Shown here piece after piece: positions 49,452 to 61,383 of a stretch of 64,000 bases of DNA. Made by a program: the position numbers and the translations under genes. The stretch covers positions 16,740,001 to 16,804,000 of the forward strand of contig CM114273.1 in NCBI GenBank assembly GCA_050084515.1. The letters run 5' to 3'. The stretch comes from Blasia pusilla (lineage: Eukaryota > Marchantiophyta > Marchantiopsida > Blasiales). Under the pieces are notes generated by a model. The model was not told the DNA's origin, did no database searches, and saw only the letters and a list, made by a program, of their open reading frames with translations. Numbering within the stretch: position 1 is the stretch's first letter; each line of letters begins with the position of its first letter.

Positions 49452-51099
49452 GACGTGACAATTTTCTATTCAAGAAATTCATTATCTATTTTCCAATCAT
49501 GGTATCTTTAGTTCATTAAGTAAAATTCTCATAGATAATATTAAGCATAGAAATTTGATTGAACTTGGAATTATTTACTTTTAAAGTAAATATTTAAGAT
49601 TTGGTTTAGTAGGGAAATAATTCAAAAGAGATATTTTAGAAGAGAGGAAAATTTTATCGATATGAGAAAAGAAAGGATTTGATGTTGTTCAACATTCCCC
49701 ACTCCGCCCCTCATCTCATTGTATGGGCAAGGGGTAGTCTTTCCATTATGGGCTTCCAAGCGGGTCTATCTACCTTTGGTCCTCATTTGTACGTCCTATC
49801 CTCCTTTCCTTGCTTATACCAGGCGCCTCCACCATTTCATATGTATGTCTTGCTTTTTTGAAACTTTATTCCTTATCTCTTCTCTTTTGGGTTAACAAAA
49901 ATTCCTTAGAAAAGGTATCCCTTTTTCTCTTTCCCTTTTGAAAATCAAGTAGTCAAAGAAAAGATTTATGAAACACTCTTTTACCCAACAAGAGGGTATT
50001 TGAACTCAAATAAACTTATTTGATATTCCATACCTTTGGAAAATCCACCTCTCCTTCCCTCATCTATTGAAAATGCAAACCTTAAAAAAATCCTAAGGAG
50101 AACCTCTCTTGTTAAGAACTATTCCATCTCTCTTCCCTTCCCTTGTCCAAATTAAACCTTACGTCTTTTTGCCTTTCTTATTGAAAACAAAATCGTGTGT
50201 ATTTGTTTTCTAAATCCATACTTTACTAAGAAAAATATGTTCTCTATGTTGTTCCTTGAATGAAAATTGAAAGGCAAAACATGGAAAAACTTACTTTATA
50301 AAATCCCCTCTAAATCATTTACGTGTTATAAGAAGAAGTTGTATAAATGTGAAATAAAAATTCCAAATAAGAATATTTTTGGTTTAAGTGTTGTTTAAAA
50401 TCTCTTGTGGTATTAATTTCCTTTCAATTGTAATTTGTTCTTTGTACTTTATTTTCAACTTTCCAGATTCTTTCATTTTCTCCCATGTAAAATTCTCCAT
50501 ATTCTTAGACCTTTATAATATTAGGTTTAATATTCAAGATTTTTATGCTTACTCATATTTATTTTTTAAGATCTTTGTAGTTAAGAAAATGAAATAAATT
50601 CTACGTATTGATTCATCTAAAAACTTACCTTGTTGATTTTTTAGCAATGATGATCTTTTAAAAGAATAGATGAAAATATGAGAAATTAACATAGGACTCA
50701 TGAATTTTTCTAAGCTACCATATTTAATCTTTAAAAAAATTAACTTAGAACCCATATCCATCTTTTGTTATGAATTAAAACTACTAGAAAATAAATGATA
50801 ACCATCCAAAGGAATTTTAAAATTTCATTTTTTTGGAACGGTTCATTGATTTATTCAAATAAGTATTTGAGACAAAGTGAATTGGAAAAAATTAAGGGAA
50901 ATTTTTTTATGATGATTACAAGCAATTTTGATGTGAAGAATCCTAGAGGCCATCACTACTTACAATCTTGGATAAGAAAAATCCTATGTTTAAAGTCTCT
51001 TGATGTTTTCTTGTGTAAAATAAAATTTTGCCTTTGTGGAGACATGTGTTGACCATTTTTTTCTACTAAAGAGTCATATATTGTTGCAAATTGCAATAT
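49452..51099. other. AT-rich DNA, nothing recognised
   Basis: No gene or RNA is supported. Short frames are low in complexity. Confidence 0.5.
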
Positions 51100-51793
51100 T
51101 ACGGCCACTTAAGCATACAAGTTACAAAAAAACATAGAAGTTTGTCCCTAGGACGAATAAGTCTAGACATCTCCATAGACAAAGATTGGAAGAAGTGGAA
51201 CCAACAATCATTGTCCATGATGGAAGGCATGGCAAGGATGAGGCGAGTGAGGCGATAAGGGGGTAGGGAGTAGAGTTGGAGGGAGGAAGAAACGAGAGAG
51301 TATAGAACACAAAAGCAAGTAGGGGGAACGAGAAAGAAGGGAAAGATTGGGCCCATATGGCATGGTTGCCAAAAAATGGACTTCATGTCTATGGACGTCC
51401 TCGTACTTCTCGGTCCGTCACCGTCCGTCCCTAGGACGATGACGGACGGAGAAGTACGAGCACGTCCATAGACATGGAGTGTAAGAGATGGGGCCCATAC
51501 TTATAGGTCTCGATGGAATGCACGGCAAGGATGGCCAAGGAAATAAGGGGGAGGAAGAGATGAGAAAGTGTAGACCATGGAGGCAAGTGGGAGGGATGAG
51601 AAAGGAGGGGAGATGAGGCCCACATGGAAAAGTCCTTCTATAGGACGAATGTGGGTCCAAGAATATGGAAATATTCACGGAAATGGAGTTTGTCTATATG
51701 CAACGTTGCCACATGGACAAGTCTTTCCATAAGACGGGTGTAAGTCCATGGACATGTTTGCGGATACAAAATTTATCCATATAAAACCTTGTA
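51100..51793 (+). repeat. Two diverged hAT-like repeats around a palindrome
   Basis: Two direct copies (about 51100-51380 and 51477-51710) match the hAT-like element at 52819-53139. Both share GGCAAGGATG-like, GGAGGAAGA-like and GGGCCCATA/GGCCCACATGG-like blocks in the same order. Between them is an imperfect palindrome at 51384-51476. A further piece ends ATAAAACCTTG at about 51793. Confidence 0.5.
51384..51476. repeat. Imperfect palindrome, 93 bp
   Basis: Arms of about 44 bp start CATGTCTATGGACGT and end ACGTCCATAGACATG, with only a few mismatches by eye. The centre contains CCGTCCGTCCCTAGGACG. It could form a long hairpin or cruciform. Confidence 0.8.
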
Positions 51794-51906
51794 CTCAAGG
51801 AAAGGGAAGTAGATCTTTGGGAAATTTCCACATATGATCCCAATTGGAATTTTTGCAAGAAGCAAACTATGACTGTCTATGCGGCTTGCCAAGATCATGG
51901 CTCTTC

Positions 51907-52543
<637 letters not shown>

Positions 52544-52596
52544 CAAAGAGAGAATTCATACTTCCCATGCAATATCTTCTCTAGTCATGCTCCAAC

Positions 52597-53372
52597 CAAG
52601 TCTTGGCTCCTAATGTGAATCACAGCCATCTCCATATCAATGTACTTATAAGGTCGTCAGAAGATTGGCGTGTCGCTAGAAAACTCAATGCGGATCCTTG
52701 GACCCTTCAACATACCCAAATCTTGCATGCTGAATGCTAAAAAACTCCTATTACTCCTAAGGAACCGATGTATTTGGCGCCGGTCTCCTCCTGTCAACTT
52801 AGGGCCCATATCAGGCTCCATGGGTGCAAAAAAACGGACAAGTCCTTCCTTAGGATGGACATGGACGGTCAAGTTTGGACATGTCCACGGACATGAGTTC
52901 TAAGAGATGGGACCCACACTTTTAGTCCATGATGGAAGGCAAGGCAAGGATGAGAGGAGCAATGAGGAAGGGGGGAGTGGAGGTGGAGGTGGAGGGAGGA
53001 AGAAATGGGGGAATATGGAACACGAAGGCAAGTAAGGGGAATGAGAAAGAAGTGAAAGGTGGGCCTATACGGACAAGTCCTTCCATAGGACGGACATGGA
53101 CATGTCCACAGACACGGACTTTATCCACATGCAACCTTGTCAGGCTCTCAAGTCTCCATCGTGATTACGGTAGAACTCTCCGGCGCGGGTATTGGTGGTT
53201 GCTATGGTGCAACCTTGTCTCAGACACAAATACTCGACTGCTCTCATGTAGCCAACTCCAAACTCTCATCTCTTCCACGTGCAGTACCCGGAACCACGCT
53301 CGATGATGTGGCCATCATCTCTCAAGGTACCTGCAAAACATCCCAAGACGTCCAACTTCCAAGGCACGTCCA
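52597..53372 (-). pseudogene. RT start and DNMT-RT linker fragment in copy H
   Basis: On the minus strand the linker seen in copies B and C (near 42131-42360 and 58850-59100) is followed by the start of reverse transcriptase. The latter is the frame from 52872, reading GPKLTGGDRRQIHRFLRSN, SMQDLGMLKGP and SSDTPIF, then a stop. The two parts are separated by the hAT-like insertion at 52819-53139. Its orientation is opposite to the flanking A and B modules. Confidence 0.75.
52819..53139. mobile_element. Non-autonomous hAT-like element
   Basis: 321 bp, beginning CATGGGTGCA and ending TGCAACCTTG (imperfect 10-bp terminal inverted repeats, 8 of 10 matching). It is flanked by a perfect 8-bp duplication, TCAGGCTC, at 52811-52818 and 53140-53147. 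An 8-bp duplication and CARGG..TGCA termini are characteristic of hAT transposons. It is non-coding. The insertion cleanly splits the RT-linker sequence that is continuous in copy B. Confidence 0.85.
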
Positions 53373-53497
53373 AGAGATATTTTGGTACTTCTTGTCTCGT
53401 TCTGTGGGTTCCATGTGTTAGCATGGAATCGTGTTTGTTTGTAAGTGCACTCGATGACAACGATGTTTGTTGTGTAGCGATGTGTATGCGCACGATA
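53373..53497 (+). repeat. Module B of copy H
   Basis: About 125 bp, starting at an AGAGATATTTTGGTACTT form of the usual start and ending GCACGATA. Confidence 0.75.
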
Positions 53498-56253
53498 TTT
53501 CCCATCTTGGTCTTACTAACGATCCAATCTCCTCAATCCTTCTTTCCGTCCATCCCCATTACAATTTAAGGCAAAGGAGTGCCCTTTCTCTCTACATAGG
53601 GATATGGGAATATGGAGTGAGTTTACCAACCCCAATCTGATTATGCATGACAAGAGGTTTGAGTCGCCATATTAAACATATATGAACTAATTTGAGTGAG
53701 TTTTACAACCCCAATTGTGCATGGCAAGAGGTTTCAATTACCATACTTTACACTTCTAAAAAAATTTACGATGATTGAAAGGATGAGGGGTGGCAAGACC
53801 CCACATGCGGGCGCTGCAGACATACTCAAGCACACGAGCCCGCACAAACATGTCCCTTCTAGGGACACACATAAATTTATGTGCAACCTTGTATACATAG
53901 TATGGTTGAAAAAATGAGCGTACAAGTAGCAAAATAAGGTATGGTGTACATAGTTTTACCTTGAAAAAACCTATACTCAAAAGTTTAGGGCCGCGCTACG
54001 CACTCATAATTTTTTTCTGTTTTCATATGATCTATCCATTTGTCCTCTACACGTGTTTGTAATTAATTTCTCTCCTTCCTCTCTAAAAGGCACACTGTTC
54101 AAAATTTAAAATTATCTTTATGGAACTTACACCCATGTGATCTTCAGATGGAATTTAGGAAACTGATTTCAAATTGGAGAGGATGCTTTCTATCCTCCTA
54201 TAAAAACCACTAGAAAGATAATATATTTTGCAGTACATGATGTATAACATGCGAAAGATACAAAATTAACCCGATGGAGAGATACGTATAACACCGCGTG
54301 TCAACCATACAGTGTGCTCCCATAATAAAAAAAAATTATGTACTAAAGGCATGAATCCGAACGTGTTTCATTTTGGAAAATAAAAATTGGGGAGTACCAT
54401 ATGAAAATGAAAGGCGGACGGTTTTTTCTTTCAAACAACAGATATACATTTCATGAAGAACTTCGCATAACAAAAAACAGGTTGATGAAACTTGGACAGA
54501 AACATTTACATGGACAGGAAAAAGAAAAAAAATACGAGGGGATAAGAAAACTGCACAACGATCCGACTACAGTAGCCGCCGCGGTGCACACTTCACCGTT
54601 AGGATGGCTCTTGGAGCAATGCAGAGATACGAAAGGTAGATCGAAACCATAACTCTTCCCAATGTTCTTTATGAGATACTGAGAGTTATTGCTCACATCA
54701 TCGACCTGACCACCGTCAGTACTATACGGTAAAAAGTACTCTATCCATCATTTCGTATCTACATGTACGATGGCTGACCAGACGGGCTTTCTCGCCCAGG
54801 TGCCAAGCGGTTCCTGGATTGGGCACGATGTATAGAAGCGGATATTCAGACTTTCAGACAACAGGTATTATGCGAGTATATTGTACGGTATGTTCTACAG
54901 ATTGGGAGAATTCACGCAAATGCTTTCTCATCAGATAGAACCTAATAAACAGTGAAGATGTGAATACTTCCCGACTTTTGTCGCCGATTCGGTGGAGCGT
55001 GGTTGCTGCATCGCGGAAAAGGCAGACTTTTTCTGAAAGAACCTTTAGCGGCGTGGATGATTTTTCCTGACTAATCGGAACCGTTCGTACCTCATGTCGA
55101 TCGCGTCGAAGAGTGAGTCTTCGCAATATTGGACGCGCGTTCTGTGTCTTCTGACGGAGAGTCGGAGACCGACCACAGACCTGCGCACTCCTCCCTCCCT
55201 CCCTTCCTACCTCATTCCTTCTCTTCTCACGACTCACGAACCGAATACCGCATCATTGCAACCGTGCGAAGTAAAGAGCGCGAATTCGGAATTTCGGATG
55301 CGGTATCCTACTATCCGCATCCGAATGCCGGTGCATTGTGCGTACGCTCAACGTGCCCTCGCCTCTGCGCCGGTGACATAACGCCCGACTTCTCTTTTTC
55401 GACGATTGATTGAAACTGACCGATCATCTCCACCGTTACTCGTCTCTTCTCTTCTCTTCTTTCCTCCCGGGGATGCGTCGAACAATCCGCAGGCACTCTC
55501 CGCATGACATCGATCGCTCGAATCCGTATCTCTCGCCCGGCGCGTCGTCGATCCGCGTATGCCGTCGAGTCTCGACCGAAAGGCTGGCGACAACAAAAGG
55601 ATGAGGCCTACCTACAGGTCCCGAGTCCTGGCAGGCAGGTTCCATGCTAGCCCGGGCTCCTGTCAGGAGCGAATATGATGGGGTTTCGCTCGGTTGGAGC
55701 GTAAAGAGGAAAGATCATGCTGCCGTGAATTTTATGTTAATATTGTATTTTTGGAAATGAAGGAATTTTCGTAATAATCATCCACGTGCCGATTCGCCTC
55801 GCCTCCGGCTCCGCTTTGTCATTTTGCTCAGTGCTGATGCCGGCGGTTTCTCTTTGTTCTGTCGCCTGTCTGGCCACGTGGTGATAAAGGAGTCCGTTTG
55901 TTCAAGTCGGGAATTTTAAACCCAAACAAAAGAAAATGAATGAAACTGTGGGTTGCAGCGGCAGCTAACGAATCCTCGGCCTTCGCCAGCGCTTTGTCCT
56001 TTACCGCTGTCCCTCTTTGTTTGTTTCCATGGAAGAATCCCCGCTACCGCTCTTCGTTTCCGTTGGTCCTCGGCCCTCCTTAGGCCACATTCCATTTCTT
56101 AGCATAGATCCTTTGTATCCAAATTTCTATCAAAGTTTAAAAAAATTCTATGTTTGAATTTTTTTAATACGATAAGTTGTTTATGGGCACGGGACGATAT
56201 TTTCTTTTGTTTTCTTATGGTCCGGGGTTAAGGAGTTTCTAGGTTCAGGCCAA
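53498..56253. other. Unassigned region, GC-richer between 54700 and 56100
   Basis: The part from about 54700 to 56100 has several overlapping open frames on both strands, the longest about 127 codons (minus strand, 54854-55237). None has a recognisable domain. The composition resembles 1-2400 and 8700-12000, so single-copy host DNA is possible. A stretch near 53865-53895 with TTATGTGCAACCTTG resembles a hAT-like end. Confidence 0.35.
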
Positions 56254-56377
56254 TGTCGTGCGCATACACATTATCATGCAACATATATTGCTGTCACGGA
56301 ACACACATAAATACGTACGATCTCATGTTAACTCATGACATCCAAACAACGACATGAGAAGTATCAAAATATCTTCA
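56254..56377 (-). repeat. Module B2 of copy C
   Basis: 124 bp whose plus strand starts TGTCGTGCGCATACAC. It forms the outer end of the element. Confidence 0.8.
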
Positions 56378-56910
56378 ATAAATCAATCGAATCTCTCATC
56401 ACATCTCACATCAAGCTTTCCATGTTGTGCACTCTCTCTCACGTCAAACGAAACCCACTTTCCTGATGAGAGGATTAGGTTACACACACAAGGCAAGGCG
56501 GACCATAGCTCCGCTGCCTCATGCCAAGAGGTTCAACAAAGAGAGAATGAACTCTCAAGCTCAATCTCTTGGAGGTATATCCCGTTCCCTCTCCTCTAGG
56601 TATACCCCCTTCCCAAGCTCTCTCCTCGGTAAAATCTATGGATGCATGTAATCTCCTTGGCTCTTGATCTATTATAGCGGGTCAAGGACCATTTCCCAAA
56701 GTGTAAAGTCAACTATATTCCAAATATAAACTTACTTGAAATAGTAAGTTTCTATATATGACTCCAAATGAGCCAAAAAAAAGGGGAGACCTGCTCTTGT
56801 AAGATATCCGTGGCCTCAACAAGTCATACTCGACCTCTTGAGGCTTTCCTCAAGTATCTCCGAAGGCGCTTTATTAGATCTCGCCGATCTATCCTAAAAA
56901 ACGTGATAAT
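56378..56910 (-). repeat. Module A2 of copy C
   Basis: About 530 bp matching the A modules at 6014, 35948, 47934 and 51907. On the minus strand it starts TATCACGTTTTTTAGGATAG, separated from B1 by a short spacer, and its end (GATTGATTTA) passes directly into B2. Confidence 0.8.
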
Positions 56911-57036
56911 TTTCGTGCGCATACACATGGGTACACAATATAGATCGTTGTTATCGAAGACACACATAAATACGCACGATCCCATGCTAACTCTTGGCAT
57001 CCAAACAACAAGAAGAGAAGTACCAAAATATCTCCA
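56911..57036 (-). repeat. Module B1 of copy C
   Basis: 126 bp, preceded on the minus strand by CTAGGGGAGCGAT, the polypurine tract at about 57038-57050. Confidence 0.8.
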
Positions 57037-57213
57037 ATCGCTCCCCTAGCTGATGGTTAGGTCCCTCTAACTCTAGATAGCCATCTATCCCTACCTATCA
57101 TGACATACATCTCTCGGACGCTAAGAGCAAAAAGGTCGGGTGCTCAAGTAGCCTCATTGTTAGTCGCCTTTTGTCATCCATAGCACAGACAGAAGTCAGA
57201 ATGTAGAACTACG

Positions 57214-57715
57214 TACTCTATGTACATGTGGGACACATCCATCATCCATGAAGAACCCTAGTGAGAGGTGGCGTCAGACATGCCATATGGCACCCTCTCG
57301 AACATCCATCATAGACTAGCATAGTGGTTGCACACCAGGAAAAACCACACAACATACATCGCAAACCTGCAGGAACTACTGCTAAGCTCAGATCAACTAT
57401 ACCGCCAATGTTCAGAAATAACTCACCCCCTTGTGAGAACTGGCTCGCATCCATACATCCTACCTACTCTATGTACATGTGGGCCACATCCATCATCCAT
57501 GAAGAACCCTAGTGAGAGGTGGCGTCAGACATGCCATATGGCACCCTCTCGAACATCCATCATAGACTAGCATAGTGGTTGCACACCAGGCAAAACCACA
57601 CAACATACATCGCAAACCTGCAGGAACTACTGCTAAGCTCATATCAACTACACCGCCAATGTTCGGAAATAACTCACCCCTCTGAGAACTGGCTCGCATC
57701 CATACATCAGGGTCG
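57214..57715 (-). repeat. Tandem duplication of the PHD-coding segment, unit about 250 bp
   Basis: The unit starting TACTCTATGTACATG at 57214 is repeated from 57465 with few differences. Each copy encodes the PHD start (LRCMLCGF, then DGCSRGCHMACLTPPLTRVL). The third Cys is changed to Tyr (LVYDG), and Trp is replaced by Cys before the His. A stop follows in both, so the defects predate the duplication. Confidence 0.85.
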
Positions 57716-58550
57716 TCAAGATTCAACACCTCACCAACATCTCAACGAATGTCCGCTGGTAAATCTGGCTCGCGGCCATAAAGCAGCAAGTACGGTGAGA
57801 AAGACATCAAGGATGCATGCCTGCTGAATCTGTATCCCATCGCCATCTACGGCAACTAAAGGTCCCAATCTCCTAGGTGAGCTCTCTGCAAGCCATACTT
57901 GCGCAATCCTCTCTCCAACGTCTGCACAACCCTCTCCGGTAGTCCGTTTGCCTCATGATGATCTCGCGAAGTGGTGCGGTGGTCGATCAGCGCGTGATCA
58001 CACAAGGCTTGAAACTCCCCGCGAAACTATATACCGTGGTCTATCAACACCTCAGCTAGTGCATCGTGATGACTCAACACTCGATCTAGGAAGGCATACC
58101 CTACTCCCTCACTTACTTTGTCAGGAAATGCAACCACTTTGAGAAGTGCTCGACCATCACCAATACATACCGACTATGGCGCTCCCTCAAAGGTAAAGGT
58201 CTTGCAAAATCCAAACTCCATCTAGAACCTAAACCCATGATCGGAAGTGGATGCAATTGTGAAGTCGGAGCATTGAATGATGCTCGGACCCGATTATAAA
58301 CCATGCACCTGGCAATAAACTGTTGAACTTCAGTCTATGTGCATCGCCACCAATACTATATATGGAGCAAGCTATATGTCCGCTTCACTCCAAAAGGACC
58401 CAACTCCTTGTGGGCATGACGCACCAAATGTGCTCTCTATGAAGGATGAGGCATTACACGTACTCTACCATCCTCCCAAATTCGCAACACATATGTCCTC
58501 TCCCACCGAAATCGTTTGGCTTGCTGCAGGATCCAATCTTGCACTCTAAC
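57716..58550 (-). pseudogene. Integrase of copy C
   Basis: From the zinc-finger side: RHAHKELG and the conserved Cys region, then RWSLDFARPLP with the first Asp, VMVEHFSKW, and later EVLIDHG with the second Asp region. ANGLPERVVQ holds the catalytic Glu. Stops are scattered throughout. About 95 residues of the SH3-like tail present in copy A are missing, so the core joins almost directly to the segment before the PHD finger. Confidence 0.75.
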
Positions 58551-58792
58551 ACCGAGTCAGCAAGATGCGACTAGAGCTCGTTGGCATGGTGAGAGTGATG
58601 AGGAGTTGGTGCCAGGATGGTACGTGTCAGCCTATTTGGGCTTGTTGGCTATGGAGAGCCTGATTGCTGAGACTTCGATGGCGAGCTCTGATGGAGAGTC
58701 CTTAGACCCAGAGGCCGGTGAGGAGACGACAGGTCGCCAAGATATTCACAAAGATGGAGTAGTCTTGGAGTACTTGCGTATTGGCAGCGTCT
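58551..58792 (+). pseudogene. Inverted pre-integrase linker segment in copy C
   Basis: This 240-bp piece reads on the plus strand (WHGESDEELVPG, AMESLIAETSMASSDGESLDP, HKDGVVLEYLRIGS), although the rest of copy C is on the minus strand. In copies D and E the same segment lies in the normal orientation just before the integrase zinc finger. The inversion therefore happened next to its original site, together with loss of RT and RNase H. Confidence 0.8.
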
Positions 58793-59199
58793 GGCGCCGC
58801 TCTCTTCCTGTCAACTAAGGACCCATATATGGCTCCCAAGTCTCCATTGTGACTACGGTAGGACTCTCTGTCACGAGTGTCGGTGGTTGCTATGGTGCAA
58901 CCCCATCTCGGACAATAGGACTTGACTGGTCCCTTGAAGCTAATTGGAACTCTGATCTCCACGTGCACTACCCTGAACCATGCTAGATGCTGTGGCTATA
59001 ATCTCCTGACGTAACTACAAAATATCCTAAGAAGTCCAAGGGTGTCTTTCTCGATCACCCCTGGTGTGTCGATTTCCTTGAGTCTCCCCCCCATCCAATG
59101 CCTCAACCATCTCGGTAGGCAAGGGGCTCACCAACGCAACAACTGTGATATGTTATATCCGCAAATGACGGTGCTCACCTACTCCTAAGCTGAAAATCC

Positions 59200-60180
59200 A
59201 TGTCAAGCCGTTCAGGTCCATTGCTTGACCCTAGATATGACTTCGTGATGCCTCTGGTAATAACGGTATTCTTTGTCATTCCTGTGGGAAATCCCATCGC
59301 TTGCTCTCGCTTGTGAGCATTGGGCTCCACCAACCACTATACCTGGTCATCCCAAACCTAGCCAGGTCCAGCCTCCTTGAATGCATAGGAAGCGTGAAAA
59401 CTCACCAATGTGCGAAAGGCTGCTTGTGGCATGCCAATCCTGTTGACCACAATCAATGGCGGTCAATCATCGTGCCTCACTTCCTGTGATCAATGACATG
59501 GATCTAGAATAGAATCCACCAACAAATCGGAGGGGCGCTGCACTCTTGCATACGCCCTCTACAAGACATCATGTGGCACCAAGTTGGTCCACCAAAGAGA
59601 CGGGCGATGTGCTCATGAACCTACGGTCGCCAAATCCAAAAATGTTGTTGGGCTGATCCATGGGTTTACCTAATGTGTACTTGTCACCACGCGAGACCTC
59701 AAATCGCCAAGAATTGGCACATTCTCTAGATTTATGTTGAAGAACGAGACCAATGATCCTGTAAGTGTCGCAAGATCCATATCCTCTCCCAAAACAACCT
59801 GGAATGAGAGTGAGCTAACCCGCTACCTCGTCTAGCACTCGATTGGCCATGACACGGCCAACTAGCAATGACCAAATCTATGGTCCCTATCGGCTCCAAG
59901 TCCTACGCCCCCAGTAATGAAATGTCCCTTGGTAGGGAACTCTGGTAGCCCTAGATGGCGGACGTAGACAACAAGTCAAGAAATCGGAGGCATAACTACG
60001 CCACATGGTAAAGTGAAGGGCGCCTTGTAACATCATCAATCTCAACGTATAGATAGTGCTGCACGCGCACTCGTGCGTGCAAAACAACAGCTAAACGAGT
60101 ATTGATCCCTCCAAAGAGATCCAACACGCGAATACCCTCCTCAGGGATGCACCACACAATCGGGGTGATGTCCAAAGGGC
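59200..60180 (-). pseudogene. Decayed C5-cytosine methyltransferase of copy C
   Basis: Motif I is VLDLFGGINTRL and the motif II Glu is present in YLYVEIDD. Motif IV has changed to ASWPCHG, losing the usual Gln after the catalytic Cys. At least three in-frame stops lie between motifs I and IV. Motif IX (MGFPTGMT) can still be read near 59290. It is clearly dead, but it confirms that the domain sits between protease and RT in three copies. Confidence 0.8.
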
Positions 60181-60531
60181 TGATACTAGAACTCTTGGCT
60201 ACCTTGGGTTTCTTTGACCTGTCACGCTCAGATGTAAACGCCTCGCTCCACGCCGTCTACACATGCTCATCAGATAAACGTTGGAGCTCTTCGATTGAGC
60301 CCCACAGTGGCACCTCTCCTCCACGAAATGATGCGGCTACCAGAATACTCCTCCTCCTAGAAGTGCCAGGCGCAGGGTGTCCTCTGCATGGACATGCCTC
60401 TCAATCAAATCAGAAGGCCACGTGATGGCGCTGCTAAATGTTGCTAAAGTCGCCATCTCTCCTCGCCGTCGCTCGATCACTCCACTCGTGAAGTGAATGG
60501 GTAATGAAATTTTTTTTCCATCAGTGGAATA

Positions 60532-60945
60532 TCATCTCGGTTTGTAGGACGCTGACTCCTCCCAGTAATCCAAGGAAAATCCCATTGGGTACAACACTAC
60601 TCCACCAACCAAGACGTTGTAGGACTCTGCATCAATCACTATCGCCTTGGCTTGCACCACAGACTCATCTGTAGGATGTCGAGAGAGAATCTTCACAACG
60701 ACCTCATGTTGGGTGATATACTGTGTGGTACTCGCTCCACCCAAGCATATTTTTATCCGGAATGGAAAATGCACCACATCGGCTCTAGTCAAACCCAATC
60801 CTCTGAATGTCGCTTTCCCCAACAATAGGGGTTGCGCTCCTGAATCCAACAAGACATGTTGCGGACTAAAAAATCTACCTCTTGGACTCATCAACTGGAA
60901 GACCTCTCCCCCGTTATCTAGCAATACAACACCAAGAGTAGCCAT
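60532..60945 (-). pseudogene. Retropepsin-like protease of copy C
   Basis: A 137-codon frame with HVLLDSGAQPLLLGK (DSG at residues 34-36) and ESYNVLVGGVVLYPMGFSLDYW. It ends in a stop before the methyltransferase. Very similar to copy B. Confidence 0.85.
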
Positions 60946-61383
60946 GGCACGCTATATTGCGGGTCTACCGGGCATCTCTGCCATCCTAGCAGTCATAGCC
61001 TGCCATGAATCTAACATGGACAACCCGAGCATAGGCTCCACGGGCGGGTCCATCACCTCCTCTACAATCACCCTTGAGTATGACGCAGGAACACCAACTC
61101 CACGCTCACATCACGTAGCGGCCAGCCGGAAAACCTCGGCAAGCGTACATCCCAACGTTATAACATCGGAAGCGGAAAATAAATGAGCTCGGTACACAAC
61201 AGTGGCCGTCCCCAACAACATGCTCAACACATGCTCCTCTTGAGTATCAACAATAGGAGTTGTTGTTCTTGTGCTTCATGCTTGCACACCAATAACATCA
61301 CAAACTCTCTGGAAATTCTGATCAAGACCCATGGATGGGGTCCTCATTGCCTCAGACAACGTGAAAGATTGAGAAAGCCTGGT

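Noticed and set aside
56460-56490. CTGATGAG motif in module A of copy C, suggesting a hammerhead ribozyme as in retrozymes
   Set aside because: It lies on the strand opposite to the element, the GAAAC core is missing and the motif is not kept in other copies.
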